Part shown: one piece after another, positions 11,401-24,500 of the stretch
How the letters are laid out: each line of letters starts with the position of its first letter
Position numbering within the stretch: position 1 is the first letter of the stretch
From: Hydractinia symbiolongicarpus
Lineage: Eukaryota > Cnidaria > Hydrozoa > Anthoathecata > Hydractiniidae
Assembly (NCBI RefSeq): GCF_029227915.1
Contig: NC_079876.1
Location: 25,951,828-26,015,827, forward strand
Reading direction: 5' to 3'
Length of the DNA: 64,000 bases
Program-made: the position numbers and the translations under genes
Notes under the pieces: model-generated
The model's database searches: none
What the model saw: only the letters and a program-made list of their open reading frames with translations
Told to the model about the DNA's origin: nothing

Positions 11401-14400
11401 TGTGTTTAACTTGTGCGTAAGGTCCTAGGTACCCGTGAAACTTAACAACCCCCGTCACGTCTTCTTTTTATGTTTTACGGGACAAAATATCAAAAACCTT
11501 TATCCCTTCCGAATATTTCATGATGACAACGGGCCATGAAACTGAACTAATTCCAGACTGGCAGGACTTCAAAAGCTAGTTACACAATCGTAATTGAGCG
11601 TCAAGCAACAATTACAATTAGGTAAACGTGCACAAACAACCGTGCACGTAAAAATCGCTATATGGCTATATTATGGTATTTTCGAAATGGAAGTGCATTT
11701 TACAAAGTTAGAAAGTCAAATTAGATTTTGAAGTCCACAACGTCATATAACCTCCCAGAAATATTATGAATCGTTTGATACGGCTGTGAGAACTATTTGC
11801 AATAGTACGCCGATCTCCCTTTTGATTCTTTTGTTGCTGACCCTAAAAACATGATTTGATCATGAAAAACGCAGATTAACATGCGCGAACAGACTTTCTA
11901 CGGGATAATAATTAAATACGGCGTGTGTTTTACTGAGCACGCTTACCGAGTGGTTATTCTCTGCGCAGAATTAAATTCATATGTTCCTGTGTTCACTTTA
12001 CTGCAAATACAAATTAATACAACTAAGTTGAGGCAAAGTTGTATAATCGAGGCTCAACTAACCTGCTTTAGATAGTAGTTACCAATCCCCTAACTTACCG
12101 ATTCATTGCTTCTCTTCCAAAATATTGCAATCAAATATACTGCTGTGATTGGCGGAGACAAATACGATGAAATCGCTTGGATGTAAATGAATAATTGTCC
12201 CCCTTGCACCTCTTTCAAGATTGGTACCCAGGCCACACCGACAACGCATAAAATCACAATAAATATTCTAAACGTAAAGATGGTTTACGGAATAAACGTA
12301 GAACAAACAACGAAATGACTAACTGCTTAGATAGAGGCTTTAGTGCATGAGGCCATGGTTTTAAAACCTGATTATAACAAATAGCATCATACAACACGTA
12401 TGTGTGGAAGGAAATGGTCAAATTCAGAACTACAAAATGCGTAAAGAGAGTGCACAGACGTTTCATTTCGGCAATATTTATTAACATTGTTATCACCACC
12501 TAAGAAAAGACGAAAGTATTAAAGTGTTTTTCAAACATATTTAATATTCTAAATTATGAAGTTATGTCGTTAATTTTGTTCTATTTTTTCGTATCTTTAA
12601 CAACCTCGCTGTTTCTGCTGATTTGTAGAGCTTTGCCGTTGTCATACAAGAATGTCGGTCTCAAAAAGGTTACAAAATTGGTGCGTCCATACATTACAAG
12701 CTGTACTTTGCATGCGTCCGAGTAAAAACAGTGTTATTATTGTGTATTATTTTGGCGGAGATAGTGTAGTGGTAGCGCATTTGACTTGTACTCATAAGGT
12801 TTTAGGTTCGAGACCCCACTCCGGCGCACTTTAAATGCAGCGTTATCAGCCAATATGGTGACATCTTCTGACCGCCAATTGGCTTGTGTGGCAGGCAAGC
12901 AAGTTAGAGCAACGTTATACGCATTTCTAACGGTAATGCAACATAGTTACAGTCGGAGGAGAGGAAAAGCCAACCGTTAGAATGGAATCCCCAAGAACAT
13001 TAAAACTTCCCGTTATTTACTTATAAACTTATTAGCTTACCCTATCTAATGGTAACATCACACAACCTGCTAATTCTGAAACAGTTTGTTTACCGTTGGT
13101 TCATAGAAACTAAAATTGGCCAATAAAAATATGCTCATATTACCTCCCAACGATCATGAGCTCTCTCGTGTTAGCTTTTTTTCTTATACTTCGATAAATG
13201 TCCATGGTGAAGAGAGTTGAAGCACTGTTAAAAATGGATGTCAAGTCGCTCATCAAAGCCGCCATCATCACTGCTAACATCATACCTCGAAGTCCTGAAA
13301 AAACATGTTTTTTTTTTATAAAGGACGGATTCTGTTAGAACTGAATTTATAAGCCTTTTATTCCTTATCTTGTCTTAAATTCGTTACAGTGGGCAGCGGA
13401 AAAATCCGCAGGTTCTTCCATCCTTTTTATACTACATTGCGTGTGTCTCGCTACTTGCGCTATCATTTTGCGTGACAGACAGACAAAATACGGTTATTAT
13501 TATAGAAAAGTCGTTAATCCGTGGAAAAATCCACGGGGTGGCCCGTCTTTTATATATCGCATTACGTGTTTCCGTAACAAAAAGACAAATAGACAGTCGC
13601 ACGAATAGAGAGTCGGAATACGGCTATTATTAAAGAGATACCCGTGGAGAAATCCACCGTGTCGTCCGTCCTTTATATACTGCATTTCGTGTTTCCGTAA
13701 CAGGAAGCGTCTTTCGCGGACAGACAGACAGACGACGGCTATTTATTATACAGACTAGTCAGAGGCCCCTGAAAAAATCCACGGGTTCGCCCGTCCTTTA
13801 AATTTACCCGTCGCAACAAATTTGGTACAAATAGATCGCATTTGATATTCGTGTTTCCGTAGCAGATCTTTCTAAATTTCAAAAATTTCATTACGTGTAA
13901 TTTATGGCGGTGTTTTGACAAAATAAGCATATATTTAACTTTAAATATTGTAATCTAAATTCAGCACAACACAAAACTTACCAGATGGCATTATTTCCAG
14001 CACCAGTTTCGGCATAGCGATGTTAGTACAACCTGTTCGACTTTCACAATATTCAAAACACTTTTCTGGATCGACACATGCCACTTCGTCTAAAAATAAA
14101 TAAGTTTTATAAACATTGACAAGAAAATATATGGGACACTTAACAGCCTAAAATCAAACAGGGGGACTTTCTACAGACTATACTTTAATTCCGACTAACT
14201 CCGATTCCTGAATTCTCGCTTATTACACACTGTTATTCAGCTCCTGAACATTCACAAATATCCTGCGATTATTTTGTAAAAAACGGACCACCTCTTCCAA
14301 TGACATAGCGCCGTAATACGCAGAGGGTTGGGTTACAATCACTTACTTGGAAATAACACTCGACTAATCATACCAGGCATTACCATAATAAACATTGGTA

Positions 14401-17400
14401 GAACCTTGATGTAACCTGCCAATATTGCACCGCCTTGAGCATGTGAAAGACTTTTGGCGGCTAGTGCACGTTGAACTATTACCTATGGAGATAATTTCAG
14501 TTGTAACATCTTACTATGGAGATAAAAATGCAGATCAAAATTTCAGCAAGGTAGTATATCACCTGAAAACATGGAAATTAAACACATGAAGGCCTTAACA
14601 AAAACGTAAAATAACTGGAGAGACAAAAACTCCTTCAAAAGAAAATGATAACCCTCTGAGCAGTAAATTATCACAGAAACAAAAGAATCTTAACTCAATT
14701 GGGGGAGAAAAACACAGTAGAGACATAAGATATCTTATTATGAAGATAAACAATCCACAACCGTTGACAAATAATTGAAATCAAAAGCAGCTTCTTTGTT
14801 ATTTTGTAAATATGGACAAATGCGTCAAATGGTCGAAATCACTACCTTTACGCATGCGTGGACAGCGTTTAAAATTTGCTAGTAGCAATTTTTAACTGTT
14901 CCAGCACAACGAAATAATTTACCTCTGGGGCCACAAAGGTCCTGAAATTCAGTACAAAAAGCCTTGATCAACAATAAGCACATTTAAGGGTATGGTTTTA
15001 AGGGTATGGATTTAAGGGTATGGATTTAAACAAATAACCTAAAAATCTTAAGTCCGCTATGAATACTGACAAGCAAATTTTCACAAGTTCAAAATGCGTG
15101 AACCAAAATAGAAATAGCCGACGTAATCGCTTGTGGTGTCGAGCTTCCAAATTATATATTTTGTCAAAAACAAAGCAGTAATTTCGCTAGGGTGGCAAAA
15201 AACTCTTTCCAAAAGAACTATTTAAGAGTGACTAATGGATTAAAAGTTGAAGTGATGTGTAAATGTGATCATCCGTTCTCCCCAATCTTGCATTTGTAAA
15301 TAGGCTCATAAAAGGATTTCATGACAACTCCCAAAGGGTAATAGGAAGTATGAAGTCGTGAAACTAAATTTAATAACTCGTTCACATCTGTGACTTGGTA
15401 TACACACGCACCTTACAAAATTTTTTAATTTTTTCAGCTGCACTGACGAAAAAAACATTTTTTAGCTCAGTGTTGTGACAAGCTTCTGATAGTACATTCT
15501 CACGTGCGAGAGCTTACATTCAACAAATCATCTAACCTGATCAGCACACCAGTACCAAATTGAAGCAGTAGTTTGCCCAAGCAAGAAGCCAGGCCACGGA
15601 ATGTCGGAATGAAGTGGATCACGTAACAAAATGAACGCATCAGCTTTCGGTATGCCGCATGTTGTGTTGCCCAACAAAACTTCGTCCGGGACAGCATTCA
15701 CGAAGTTATTACGCAGACCAGAATATCCTCCAATTTTGTTGAAACCTGCAGACCATCATACATGTGGAGAGTAATACTTCAGTGACACTCCATTCTGCCG
15801 ATAAAGATTTGGTGACGTCACATGCTACGACACAAAATCTTCACGACGTCACGTTTTACGACACATAGACTTTATGTCACATTTTACGACACAAACTCTT
15901 CACGACGTCACATTTTACACTCTTCACGACGTCACATTTTACGACACAAACTCTTCACGACGTCGCTTTTTACGACACATAGACTTTATGTCCCATTTTA
16001 CGACACAAACTCTTCACGACGTTGCTTTTTACGACAAAAATACTTAAGGTCACATTTTACGACACAACCACTTTCCATCACGTTTTACGAGAAAAACTCT
16101 TCACAACGTCACAATTTAGGAGACAAACTCTTTGCGACGTCACATTTTACGACACAGAAAACAGTGATGCTGCATTTTATTATGAACGGCTTGGAGTTTA
16201 AGGGTTAAGATCTTCTTTATATAACACTTGATCTTTATATGCAAAATGTTGATAAAACTTCAACAGAAAAGGTTCATGGTTGCGTTACCTATAATTGTCA
16301 TTAACGTTGCACCACCAACCATAACAAAAGCCATCAGTGTGTCTAAATATATGACTGTGGCCAGACCACCTAAAATGAATTACAAACACGTGCAATTTAA
16401 AGACAACAGGATTTAAAAAGTCCCCTAATATTTCCAGGTATATGCAATAAGGTCTTACGAAGGTCTACGGAAGGGGAGGGGGGATTAGTTGCTCAAACTG
16501 TAAATATTACGTGGTTGCACTCAACTTCTGTTCCCTTCCACTAATAAATATGTATGGCAAGCGCAACAAGAGCGCATGGCGACGGGATAGCATAAAGAAT
16601 TATCAATGTATTTTGTATTTTCAAAATTATGGTACATAGCTTCATTTTAGACCTAACACTATATAAACCAATACTATGCTACGGATGCACGAAATATTCG
16701 CCAACAGCTACTTTTTCATGAGCCTTGATCAAGCACATGCCAGTTAAACAACTCACCAGTCACTGTACAAATACCAGTGAGTGTGAGCAAGCCGAAGATG
16801 GACACATACAAGTTCCATCCCACTGATTGCTGAATGAATAAAGCTCCGGAGTACATGTTTACCTGAGATAAAAAAAACAATAAATTAATTGTGTAAATAT
16901 AGCTTCTGTGCAAGCCTACCGACAAAAGTTGATTGCAAATCGATTGGAATAAAATTTAAAAAGCCTTAAACGACCAAGCAGGTGTAAAATAGTCAAATAC
17001 GACTGGTGGCCTTGTGGTAGAGCGTTCGCCTCCAGTGCAGAAGGTATCAGGTTTAAACCCCGACCAAGTCATGCCAGTGACAGAGACTATAAAAGTGTGA
17101 ATCGATTCTTTCTGCTTAACGTTCGGTACGAGAATAGGATTGATATCTTAGGTAGTTGTCTCGTTAAGACCTTGAGGACCTTCATTGATAACTGTTCTAT
17201 TAAAAACTGAAGAGGCTATTCTGGGTAAATAATGGTAATAATAATAATAAAAAAAATTCATGTTAATTATTTCATCTGAAAGTTGAAACGAGTTATGGCT
17301 AAAAGATGGCTAATAGATGTCAGGGTTACGACCTTGCTACAATGCCGTCACGCGGGTCTCGGTGTCTAACCACTAAATATGACGTCATAATTTATGCAAC

Positions 17401-20400
17401 ATAATTAAATGTAAAAACCTTTAAATGCAAATATCTCGAGAACAAGAAAAGTTTTTTACAAAATTTAGGAATACATGTTAAAGAATTTTTAAGCTCTATA
17501 ATATAACCTCAACACCGTTTTTCTTTATTAAATCTTCAAATAAAATAATCTATGTATGAACACGATGTATATTACATTTTTCAGCTCTCTTATTAAAAAT
17601 ATTGACTTAGTTTTGGAGTATTTATCAATCACCAGATTTAAATCCTTAAATTTTTATCAGAAAAAAGATAATTACAGTTAATTACGTTAATTGGCATTTT
17701 CGTAGGTAACTACTTTTTCTGTAGGGCTGGTAACCAAATCTCAGGAAGTTGATACGAGATGCTGTTTATGTGTTTGTTACGTGCTACACTGTTGATGGTT
17801 TCTTTAACCTTCCTGGCCGTTGTTTTGGATTCTCTGTCAATGATTTTCTTCTCATCCCAATTACACTGATGACTTCTGCTCCAGCTGTGGAGCAGAAGTC
17901 ATCAGTTTGTTTCTCATTGGTTAATTTTTATGAATTTCGATCCTCTGCAATTATATAAATACATGCTCAACATCATTTTACTTTTCCCGATGATGGGAGA
18001 AGGATCTCCCGAAATGTCGCCTGCTAAACTATCATGTTCAAGAAATGATAAACTTTCCACAGTAATATGAATACTGAACAGACAAACCGAAATAATAACT
18101 TCAAAAAAGATAAGCTTTCAAATTTAGAAAAAAACATCTCTTTACAAATTTTAACCATATATTTTTTTTTATTAAACACCAAATATACTGCAATCAAATT
18201 TTGAAATGAAACTGAATTTGAAACCCCTTACGATCGTCTGAATTATTAGGATATTATGAAAGGCTAGGCTGTTTATATAATCCAGAATAGATTACAGTTT
18301 TAAATTTTTCTTTATTTTAAAAACAAATGAGAAATGCCATGCAATGAAATTTACTTACTGATATTTTTGTGAAGATGTAGAGGAGTAGAGAAAGAAGTGA
18401 TAAAAAGATTCGAATTCGATTTCCACCGAATCTTTTGTGAATATATTCCGGTAGTGTATACACCTGTTTAAAAAAAAAACAAAAAAATAAAAATCACAGA
18501 AACGAGGCTGTGCTAATTTATGAATAAGCCATAAATTGGTTAAAGTGGGGTACAAGAATACTTGGGTGTATCTCGCAACTAGGTTCTATTACAGGTCCTA
18601 AAAGAGTTGACACAAAAGAACACAATGACGTGGATTCATTAGAGACACTAAATATTGATCTACATAAGAGAAAATTTTTAAAATAGGATAAAATTAAACT
18701 GAGATTCGTTTTTATTTATATTCCAAAAAACTTACCCCACTAGCTATGTAAACAGGAAGAAATACAAATCCGAGAAGTTGCAAGAACAGCAATGCCTAAA
18801 ATAAACACAATACATTTCGAAAACATTTTACAAGCATTTATTCACGAAATACAGATAAGCATTACCAGATTATACTACAAACCAAAAATCTAAATCGCAC
18901 GAAAACAAGAATGGGAATGTCACTTTAAAATTCAGACAACAAACGAGGATGTCTGCTTAAACATAAAATAGTTATTTTCCTTAAAAATGGCACAATATAT
19001 ATATAAACACAAGTTATTGGCACCTACATTGAACTCAAATGCACCAACACCAATTCCTGCAGCTGCACCTGACCCAGATAAGCCAATCAAATGTTCGCTG
19101 CCAATATTACTTGCAAATAGCGACATACCCACCTAGAAAAGATTGAATTTTTTTACTGATCAGGTTCTTGTTTTCCTAAATCTTAATTAAAACATCTTCT
19201 TGAAAGGTCATTCAAGAATTTAATATTCATTGCCCTTAAAAATTAAAAATGTGCATAGAGCTGCAGTTATAATCCAACCATACAATTGCTGCTTTGGTAA
19301 CTGGTAATATATCTTGCTGACGTCAACATAAAAAACACCTAAATTTTCTTGAATGCAATTCTACATTGAATGAGTATAAATAAATGAGCACCAGAAAGGA
19401 GGCATAATACACTTGATATATAATAAGGCAGACCACAGAAATCTTGAAATGATTCATGTTTACAATTCTATGACTTTAATGCGTTTAAAGATGTATCCTA
19501 AGAGTATAAAATTCACAATAATTCTTGCAATTGCAAACCATTGCAAGCCAAGCACAAAGTAATGCAACACCAAGATAACTGAAGAATCTCAGCTTCCCAA
19601 TGTAACTACATACTGCAAATATGCTAAAAAATGCTAAAATATGCTAATATATACTAAAATATGCTAAAATATGCTAAGAATGTAAATAGAAAGTCATTAA
19701 AATATCCACAATTTTACGTTTAAAATGTCTTTGTTTAGAAAAAGGTATTATGGTGTATTAATGTGCCATGCTACAGCACAAATTATCTTACCGGTAAAAA
19801 TGTCATGAACCTTCCTGCAAGAAAATAACCACTAACAGTTCCTCTCTTCGATTGAAATATCGACTACAAAAAGAAGAAAAATATTAAAGTTTGCTTATAA
19901 ACTGATCTAGTGCTAGTCGATTCACTAACAGAAAAACAGATTTTTGTAAGCGAAAGTTTACTTTATTTTTAAATGCCAAACCATTGATATATTCAACTTC
20001 AACTTTATTTTTTCAAGAAACATTTTATTATCTGATGCAAAAACAAAACCATTGCGCGAAGGCATTTGGCAATACACTCCATTCTGCGATAACTTAACGT
20101 GCTTTAAATTTATGTTGGATAGGAAATTAAAAAACAAACAAAACAAAAGATTAATTTTTTTTCAACTATTTTGTCCATAAAATAAACAAAATCCAACTGA
20201 ACAAAATTTAACTTTTACAGATCGAAAATAAAACAGTAGTGACCAATCACCAAAAATTAAAAGTACTTTCTTTAAAATAAAAATAGCGTTTATTTAAAAG
20301 AATTATGCTTTGTGAATGAAAACTCAATTAATTCTGCTTTCAGACACTTCCCGGATGATCATGTATATTCTAAACTAAAGTTAACAATCTCTTACCCATA

Positions 20401-20482
20401 TTCCAACACCAATTACACCCAACAAATACGCGACAATCACACAAACATCAGCAACTGATAATTTTCCCTGACTGCTCGTCAT
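8496..20482 (-). CDS. SLC5-family sodium/solute symporter (SGLT/SMIT type), 696 aa
   Basis: Complete gene on the minus strand. Exons in transcript order: 20482-20396, 19863-19792, 19132-19028, 18795-18736, 18463-18359, 16862-16757, 16369-16289, 15745-15537, 14482-14347, 14089-13982, 13294-13144, 12267-12099, 10877-10665, 9533-9353, 8803-8496. They sum to 697 codons with stop, normal for SGLT/SMIT proteins. Family blocks appear in order: [45 protein letters not shown], the Cys-rich loop near [51 protein letters not shown], ending in [14 protein letters not shown]. Such proteins use the Na+ gradient to import sugars, inositol or related solutes across the plasma membrane through about 14 helices. 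The block order fits SLC5A1-like members, but the substrate cannot be fixed by eye. The last exons encode an acidic cytoplasmic linker and a final hydrophobic helix. Confidence 0.93.
9053..9297. mobile_element. Small TIR element (MITE) with TA target duplication
   Basis: Terminal inverted repeats of about 24 bp (CCTTTAGCGAAGAAATTTTT at the left; the complement of the right end reads CCTTTAGGAATGAAATTTTT), bounded by TA on both sides. It is 245 bp, noncoding, and lies in the last intron of the symporter gene. A similar right-end fragment occurs near 35455-35515. Confidence 0.65.
9745..10425 (+). repeat. Dispersed repeat, copy 1
   Basis: Intronic stretch sharing ordered blocks with 42905-43632: CTCCATCCTAG, TAATAACCAGACCACT, ATATTTGTAAGGTACTTT, CGCCATAAGCTCGACTT and CTCGTTTTGTA. 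The blocks are collinear and in the same orientation. Family and true ends are unknown. Confidence 0.7.
12754..12825 (+). repeat. tRNA-like sequence, probably the head of a SINE
   Basis: A 72-nt tRNA-like block with A box (TAGTGTAGTGG), B box (GGTTCGAGACC) and a nearly paired acceptor stem (GGCGGAG with CTCCGGC). The anticodon position would read TGT, but the acceptor, anticodon and T stems all have mismatches. It sits in a symporter intron, so a tRNA-derived SINE or tRNA relic is more likely than a working tRNA. Confidence 0.55.
13390..13870 (-). repeat. Array of Helitron-like terminal segments (reverse orientation)
   Basis: Four related segments spaced about 120-135 bp apart, each opening with a short palindrome (CCGTGGAAAAATCCACGG at the second) and continuing with CCCGTCYTTTATATA and GTGTTTCCGTAAC. 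On the minus strand the palindrome is the 3' hairpin of the Helitrons at 32554 and 33719, and one segment ends with CTAG at 13758-13755 followed by T. Confidence 0.65.
14985..15032 (+). repeat. Short tandem repeat
   Basis: Three consecutive copies of a 14-bp unit close to AAGGGTATGGATTT in a symporter intron. Confidence 0.75.
15811..16157 (+). repeat. ~31-bp minisatellite containing GACGTCA motifs
   Basis: About ten degenerate copies of TTTTACGACACAAACTC plus TTCACGACGTCACA, in the symporter intron between exons 15537-15745 and 16289-16369. A 128-codon open frame here only reflects the repeat. Confidence 0.88.
17000..17258 (+). mobile_element. tRNA-derived SINE with TAA tail
   Basis: Begins with a tRNA-like head (A box TGGCCTTGTGGTAGAGCG, B box GGTTTAAACCCC), followed by a body and a tail of TAA repeats then A-rich sequence. 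The body (GATTGATATCTTAGGT, GAAGAGGCTATTCTGGGTAA) recurs on the minus strand at 58165-58462, so this is a dispersed family. Located in a symporter intron on the opposite strand to the gene. Confidence 0.82.
17866..17907. other. Perfect 19-bp hairpin
   Basis: ACTGATGACTTCTGCTCCA (17866-17884) and its exact complement (17889-17907) are separated by only GCTG. It lies in a symporter intron, about 80 bp before the structured motif at 17987-18014. Confidence 0.85.
19612..19682. repeat. ATGCTAAAAT short tandem repeat
   Basis: Six to seven imperfect ~10-bp units (ATGCTAAAAT or ATACTAAAAT) in a symporter intron. Confidence 0.8.
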
Positions 20483-21522
20483 TTTTATTTATAATCTAGT
20501 GAACAATCCAAGTATCAATACTGTCAATAACAGTAAAATAATGCCACCCTTTCTAACTCTAATTTGTTGGCATCTGCAAGAAATTGTCAACGTGATGTGC
20601 TATTTGCATACCGGCTTAGTAATATGTCAGCATTCGCGTTGGCAATTGTTAAGTGCAAACTAGAAAAGCTGATTGTATTTTCAAAATTAAGTTCTTGGTT
20701 ATTGCACCATTTTTATGACCATTAGGCTACATATGTTCAAAGAATGAAGCATTATAAAAATATCAAGTTTAAAACAGTTTCAGAAAAGGTGTAAGTTTAG
20801 CGAATCATCACAGTGATTTAACATGTTGCAAAGAAAAATACTCAGTTTATGAAATATTTCTCCACAAAAAGTTATAATGCTTAATTTTCACTGCAAAACA
20901 AGTTGACTTTGTAAAAAAGTCCTCTGAATGGTATCTAGGAATTTTTATTTGTATGTTTATCTTTATTGGTTTTTGAGATTTAGGACTTGCAAAGTTTTGC
21001 TTGTGCAAAATTATGATATCATCAATAAAATTCTGAGAAGCATTGCTGGTATAAATGATAAACAGTTTAATAGCCAGTGAAAAAAATATACAAGTAAATC
21101 TTATTGTCATATTGAAGAAACTACTTTGTTCATCACTAACATACTGCCTGGCAGTAAGCGGGATTCGATCAGCGGTCCCCAGAACTTGAAGCCACAGACG
21201 AACCCACTACACCATATGATAGATCGCGTTGTCTCTTGTTTGCCTGTTGTGTGTAAACCTTTTATATTAGCACACTATTAAATTGTTTGATCCAAAGGGA
21301 GAGTAAAAATTAGTATTTATTAGGTTGATAATATTTACTTAAAGTTAAAAAATTATATACAATTTTTTTAAAAAAACCTAGCAATTCACAAGAATTATAT
21401 ATAAACAAAATTTATAATTATACACGAATTGACAACATTACCAAGCATTTAAAAATTATTTTTTCCAATATTTCTGAAAAATAACACATAAAACATCATG
21501 ATTTAATAAATGAGTTAATTTG
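20483..21522. other. Intergenic between the symporter 5' end and ERMP1 copy A 3' end
   Basis: Probably contains the symporter promoter and 5' UTR just above 20482. Minus-strand ATTAAA near 21502-21507 could be the ERMP1-A poly(A) signal, although it lies only about 16 bp past the stop. A tRNA-like relic is at 21135-21225; otherwise AT-rich and featureless. Confidence 0.45.
21135..21225 (-). repeat. tRNA-like relic (SINE head)
   Basis: Read on the minus strand it contains an A-box-like TGGTGTAGTGGG and a B-box-like GATCGAATCCC at about normal spacing, with no paired acceptor stem. It differs from the 17000 and 58165 family. Confidence 0.45.
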
Positions 21523-24500
21523 TTAATTCAAAGTAAAGCCATCATAATTACTTGTCCATGAATCATCACATATCCAGTCGGGTAAAGCTTTGATAGCCGA
21601 GTTTAAGAAAGGCGTTCTGGCTTCTTTTCCATGAAGGTAATGGCGTGCAATACCTAATTCTGCAAGATTGCCATCTTCTTCAGATGGTCTCTATAATGAA
21701 AAAAAAATTAAAATCAAAATATAACTGATCATGACATGGAATGCTAGTTGCTAGTGCATCTTAAATATTTAAGATTTTCCAAGGGCTACACAACTACTCT
21801 TATATATTCATCTGAATTATACAAAGACAAAAACATGGTAACCTTTAGACCACACTAATTCTTTTCAGTTAACGACTCCAGAACGCTAATTATTTTACAA
21901 AATTTTATGTTACATGCTCATATGAAAAAATTGATGCTTATTTAGAAAGCTTATTGTTTGAATTTTCACAGAAAGAAACAATAATTGAATTGCAGGACCT
22001 GTAACAGCGAAGTCACTTTTTCTCAAAACATTTTTTTGTAAGGAAAAAAGTGGTGGAGATTTTTGAATCTCTAATTTTTTTAGATAAAGTACCATTTATT
22101 TACTAACCTTTGCGGTGTTCATACAAACTATAGATTAGAATTGTAGTGGTTTGCAGTTTCTTGCTTTTAGAGGAGGGCATTTTCTTTATGAATTTTTCAT
22201 GAATTTCAAAAAAAGTCCATCAAGAACGTAAAAGCAACAATAAAAAGGTAAAAACGGTACACTTCTGTTGCATATTGCTTTCGTAATTGGCAATTCTAGT
22301 TGTTTGAAAGATTTATTTAAGGGAGGTACTCATTCAATGAGCTAGACAGTTGGGTACTATTGAAGCATAAAATAACTGTCATTGATATCATACTAATAAC
22401 ATGCGATAACAGGATGGAATACTGTTTATAAAGTTTCGCAAACTTTTTTCCATTCTTTAGACAAATTTTAGACTATTGCAAATTAGGTTGGAGTGTTTGT
22501 ACCCACATGGGAACATGGTAAAACCAGAAGAACATTTTGAATCTAAAGTTCACCTGAGTTTCAGTTTTCTTCTAATTTTGATTTGAATTTTTTATTGATA
22601 ATCTATTAAAGATTATTTACCTTGAATTCGAGCCAAAACTTCCAATTATCAGAATAATAGCCATGAGAAAAGAATACAATGTATGTCTCTCCACCATTGA
22701 AGTCTTCCATTGAATATATATTACCATCTTCAGCTTTGTACATTGACCAATCAGACAGTGTTGTATTTGGTTTTAATGTTAGAAATAAATTCATGTGATC
22801 TGGTCCTGATATAAAGAAAAAGACAAACATTTGTTACTTTTTTTGAATCACACAATATTGTTTGTTGATTAAGCCACAAGATTTTTTCGATCCGGGTAAA
22901 CGGAGCTTCCTTCACCCCAATTTTATCTAAGGTTAACCGTTCTTAATATCATCGTCAGGGTAACAATAGGGTAACGAATACTGAAAATACTAATAATGAA
23001 AGAGAAACTCATTTCACTCTTTAAAGCTGCAAAAAAATACAGTAATCTAACGATTCCTGACTTCTATTCTCCAAATATTGCATTACTGTTTGGCCATAAA
23101 GTTTCTGTTGACCTACTGCAAATATCCTTGTCTCTAGCATGCTATTTCGGTCATCTCAATTACTATTATCAACAAACACAGCAGCATAATCTTGGCGCAG
23201 GAATAAATTCTCATGGAACGAATTTTCTATTATGTATAAAATGACTGCTCTGCTCAAGTAAATCCTAAAAATTCATTCATTAAGCATCATTCACAAGGGC
23301 TTATACTGCTTATACTTGAAAAGTCAAACACACGCTAATTTGGATAACAAAAAGCTTTCTAAAAAATACCTTTTATATCAAAATAAAATCTAACAGTTTT
23401 TTCGTTAACAACTTCTTTTCTGTAAATATCAGTTGATAATGGTGGTTTGTCACTGTCAGGGTTTTCACCTCGAAGATACCATTGCTTTCTGTATCAGCAA
23501 AAGAAAAAAGCGAAGAAAATACTAATTTGGCAGGCACCAAAATAGAAACACAAGTGTTTTTAATATTCATCAAAAAACTGTTTGAACTAACCTGGCGACT
23601 TTTCGTATTGGATAAAAATAAGGCAAGCCACAATAGGAGCCATCACATTGAAAATTTTCAATATCCTTATAGAAAGATATATGTTTCAATGGCTTGATCC
23701 CTAGGTAATCCATTGGTTGCACCCATATACCAGAGTCTTGTTTTCGAATAGTTCCATCACAATTGTGAAATGTCCGTAAAGTGTGCTAACAAAAATTTAT
23801 TTATTAGAACAATAACAGAAATCAAATGGAAAAATATTATTCAACAAATATCAGCCTCTCCAAACTTGATTTGAAATAAGTTGTTAACAACCTTTTAATC
23901 ATGTCAAGCAAATTACCAAAGCTTTGTAAAAATTACCAGTCGTCTTCAACCAAGCAACACGACAGCTAGAGTAAACATCCATAACTAAACAAAATGGCTT
24001 ACCTGCATAAACAGACGTTTTGGAGTGACTGGGTTGGTACGAGAATAAGGAAACATTCGTCCACTGACTGCACAGATGATAGGAAGAAGACTCAAAAGTC
24101 CAATAAAAATTAAGACCTTTTCCATACTTCCAGCTTTGTGATACAACCCAGTCTAAACAAAAAGAAAACCAAAGACATTGTGCAATTTTTTTATACAATT
24201 ATGCAACAGCAGGTATAAGACCTTTAAATTTCAAAGACGTGATTGAGTAGAAAAAAAATTATAACTAAACCAACACTTTCGTCATAAAAGAGATGTAAAT
24301 TAACAAAACACCACATATAACCATTATTACTTGTGTTTTTAATAACAAGTTTTGGTTTTACGCGAAAACGTCTTCTATTGTATTCCGTCTACTTCTTAAA
24401 CTTTATCTGATATTTTCCTAAGTAACATTAAAAAGCTGAAATTTAAGTGAAATAACATGTTACGACAGCTAATAAAACTTACAAAGTAAGTGACAATTGT

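Noticed and set aside
12754-12825. Functional tRNA-Thr(TGT) gene
   Set aside because: Mismatches in the acceptor, anticodon and T stems and location in an intron beside repeat-like sequence fit a SINE head or relic better.
13390-13870. CRISPR-like regularly spaced palindromes
   Set aside because: Units are ~120-135 bp with conserved spacers and lie in an animal intron; they are transposon-derived.
14924-14942. Possible 19-nt micro-exon of the symporter flanked by AG and GT
   Set aside because: The exons on either side already join in phase as ADQ-VIVQR, exactly as the family requires; 19 nt would break the frame.
15822-16208. 128-codon open frame on the + strand
   Set aside because: Entirely produced by the ~31-bp minisatellite in a symporter intron.
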